A stretch of DNA of 5,449 nt from CAYJEQ01 sp964371155 (GTDB taxonomy: Bacteria > Bacillota > Clostridia > Oscillospirales > Ruminococcaceae), in NCBI GenBank assembly GCA_964371155.1, contig CAYJLI010000093.1, positions 1 to 5,449 on the forward strand, read 5' to 3'. The position numbers and the translations under genes are program-made. The stretch's first letter is position 1. Every line of letters begins with the position of its first letter. Under the pieces are notes generated by a model. It was not told the origin of the DNA. It was given only the letters and a program-made list of their open reading frames with translations, and ran no database searches. Below are positions 5,416 through 5,449 of the stretch, piece by piece.

Positions 5416-5449
5416 AAATTTATGAATTTTAGGCTTGTTTTGTAAATTT

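Overview
The window reads as a chromosomal segment of a low-to-moderate GC anaerobic bacterium, most likely a Clostridia-type member of the Bacillota. This rests on Bacillus/Clostridium-like Shine-Dalgarno sequences (AGGAGG, AGAGG), two well-formed sigma-A-type promoters (TTGACA with 17-bp spacers), and a potassium- and sodium-type membrane pyrophosphatase of the kind common in anaerobic gut bacteria. I cannot name the genus. Every convincing gene lies on the minus strand, so transcription runs from high to low coordinates.

Region 5449-5218 is a gene-free control region for hppA. It holds a near-consensus promoter, a short hairpin in the predicted 5' leader, and a pair of 9-bp direct repeats upstream of the promoter. 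Region 5217-3160 is hppA, a complete 685-residue membrane-integral pyrophosphatase. Its residues place it in the K+-dependent, Na+-pumping branch and match the signature I recall for dual Na+,H+-transporting enzymes. Region 3159-2907 (253 bases) holds the strong hppA terminator, an orphan hairpin, a perfect 17-bp inverted repeat, and the promoter of the next operon with GTTAG/CTAAC operator-like half-sites around it.

Region 2906-137 is a tightly packed ferric-siderophore ABC import operon: two FecCD-type permeases (YclN-like, then YclO-like, overlapping by 8 bases) and an ATPase (YclP-like, 3 bases after the second permease). By analogy with Bacillus yclNOPQ and the fat/ceu systems, the permeases form the membrane channel and two copies of the ATPase drive it. 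The substrate-binding lipoprotein that would complete the system is not in the window. A small 35-codon reading frame with a good ribosome-binding site follows the ATPase at 125-18; I cannot identify it.

The gene content is ordinary. The parts most worth a second look are the promoter/operator architecture of the iron-uptake operon, the ion-specificity residues of the pyrophosphatase, and the unidentified small frame where a binding-protein gene would be expected.
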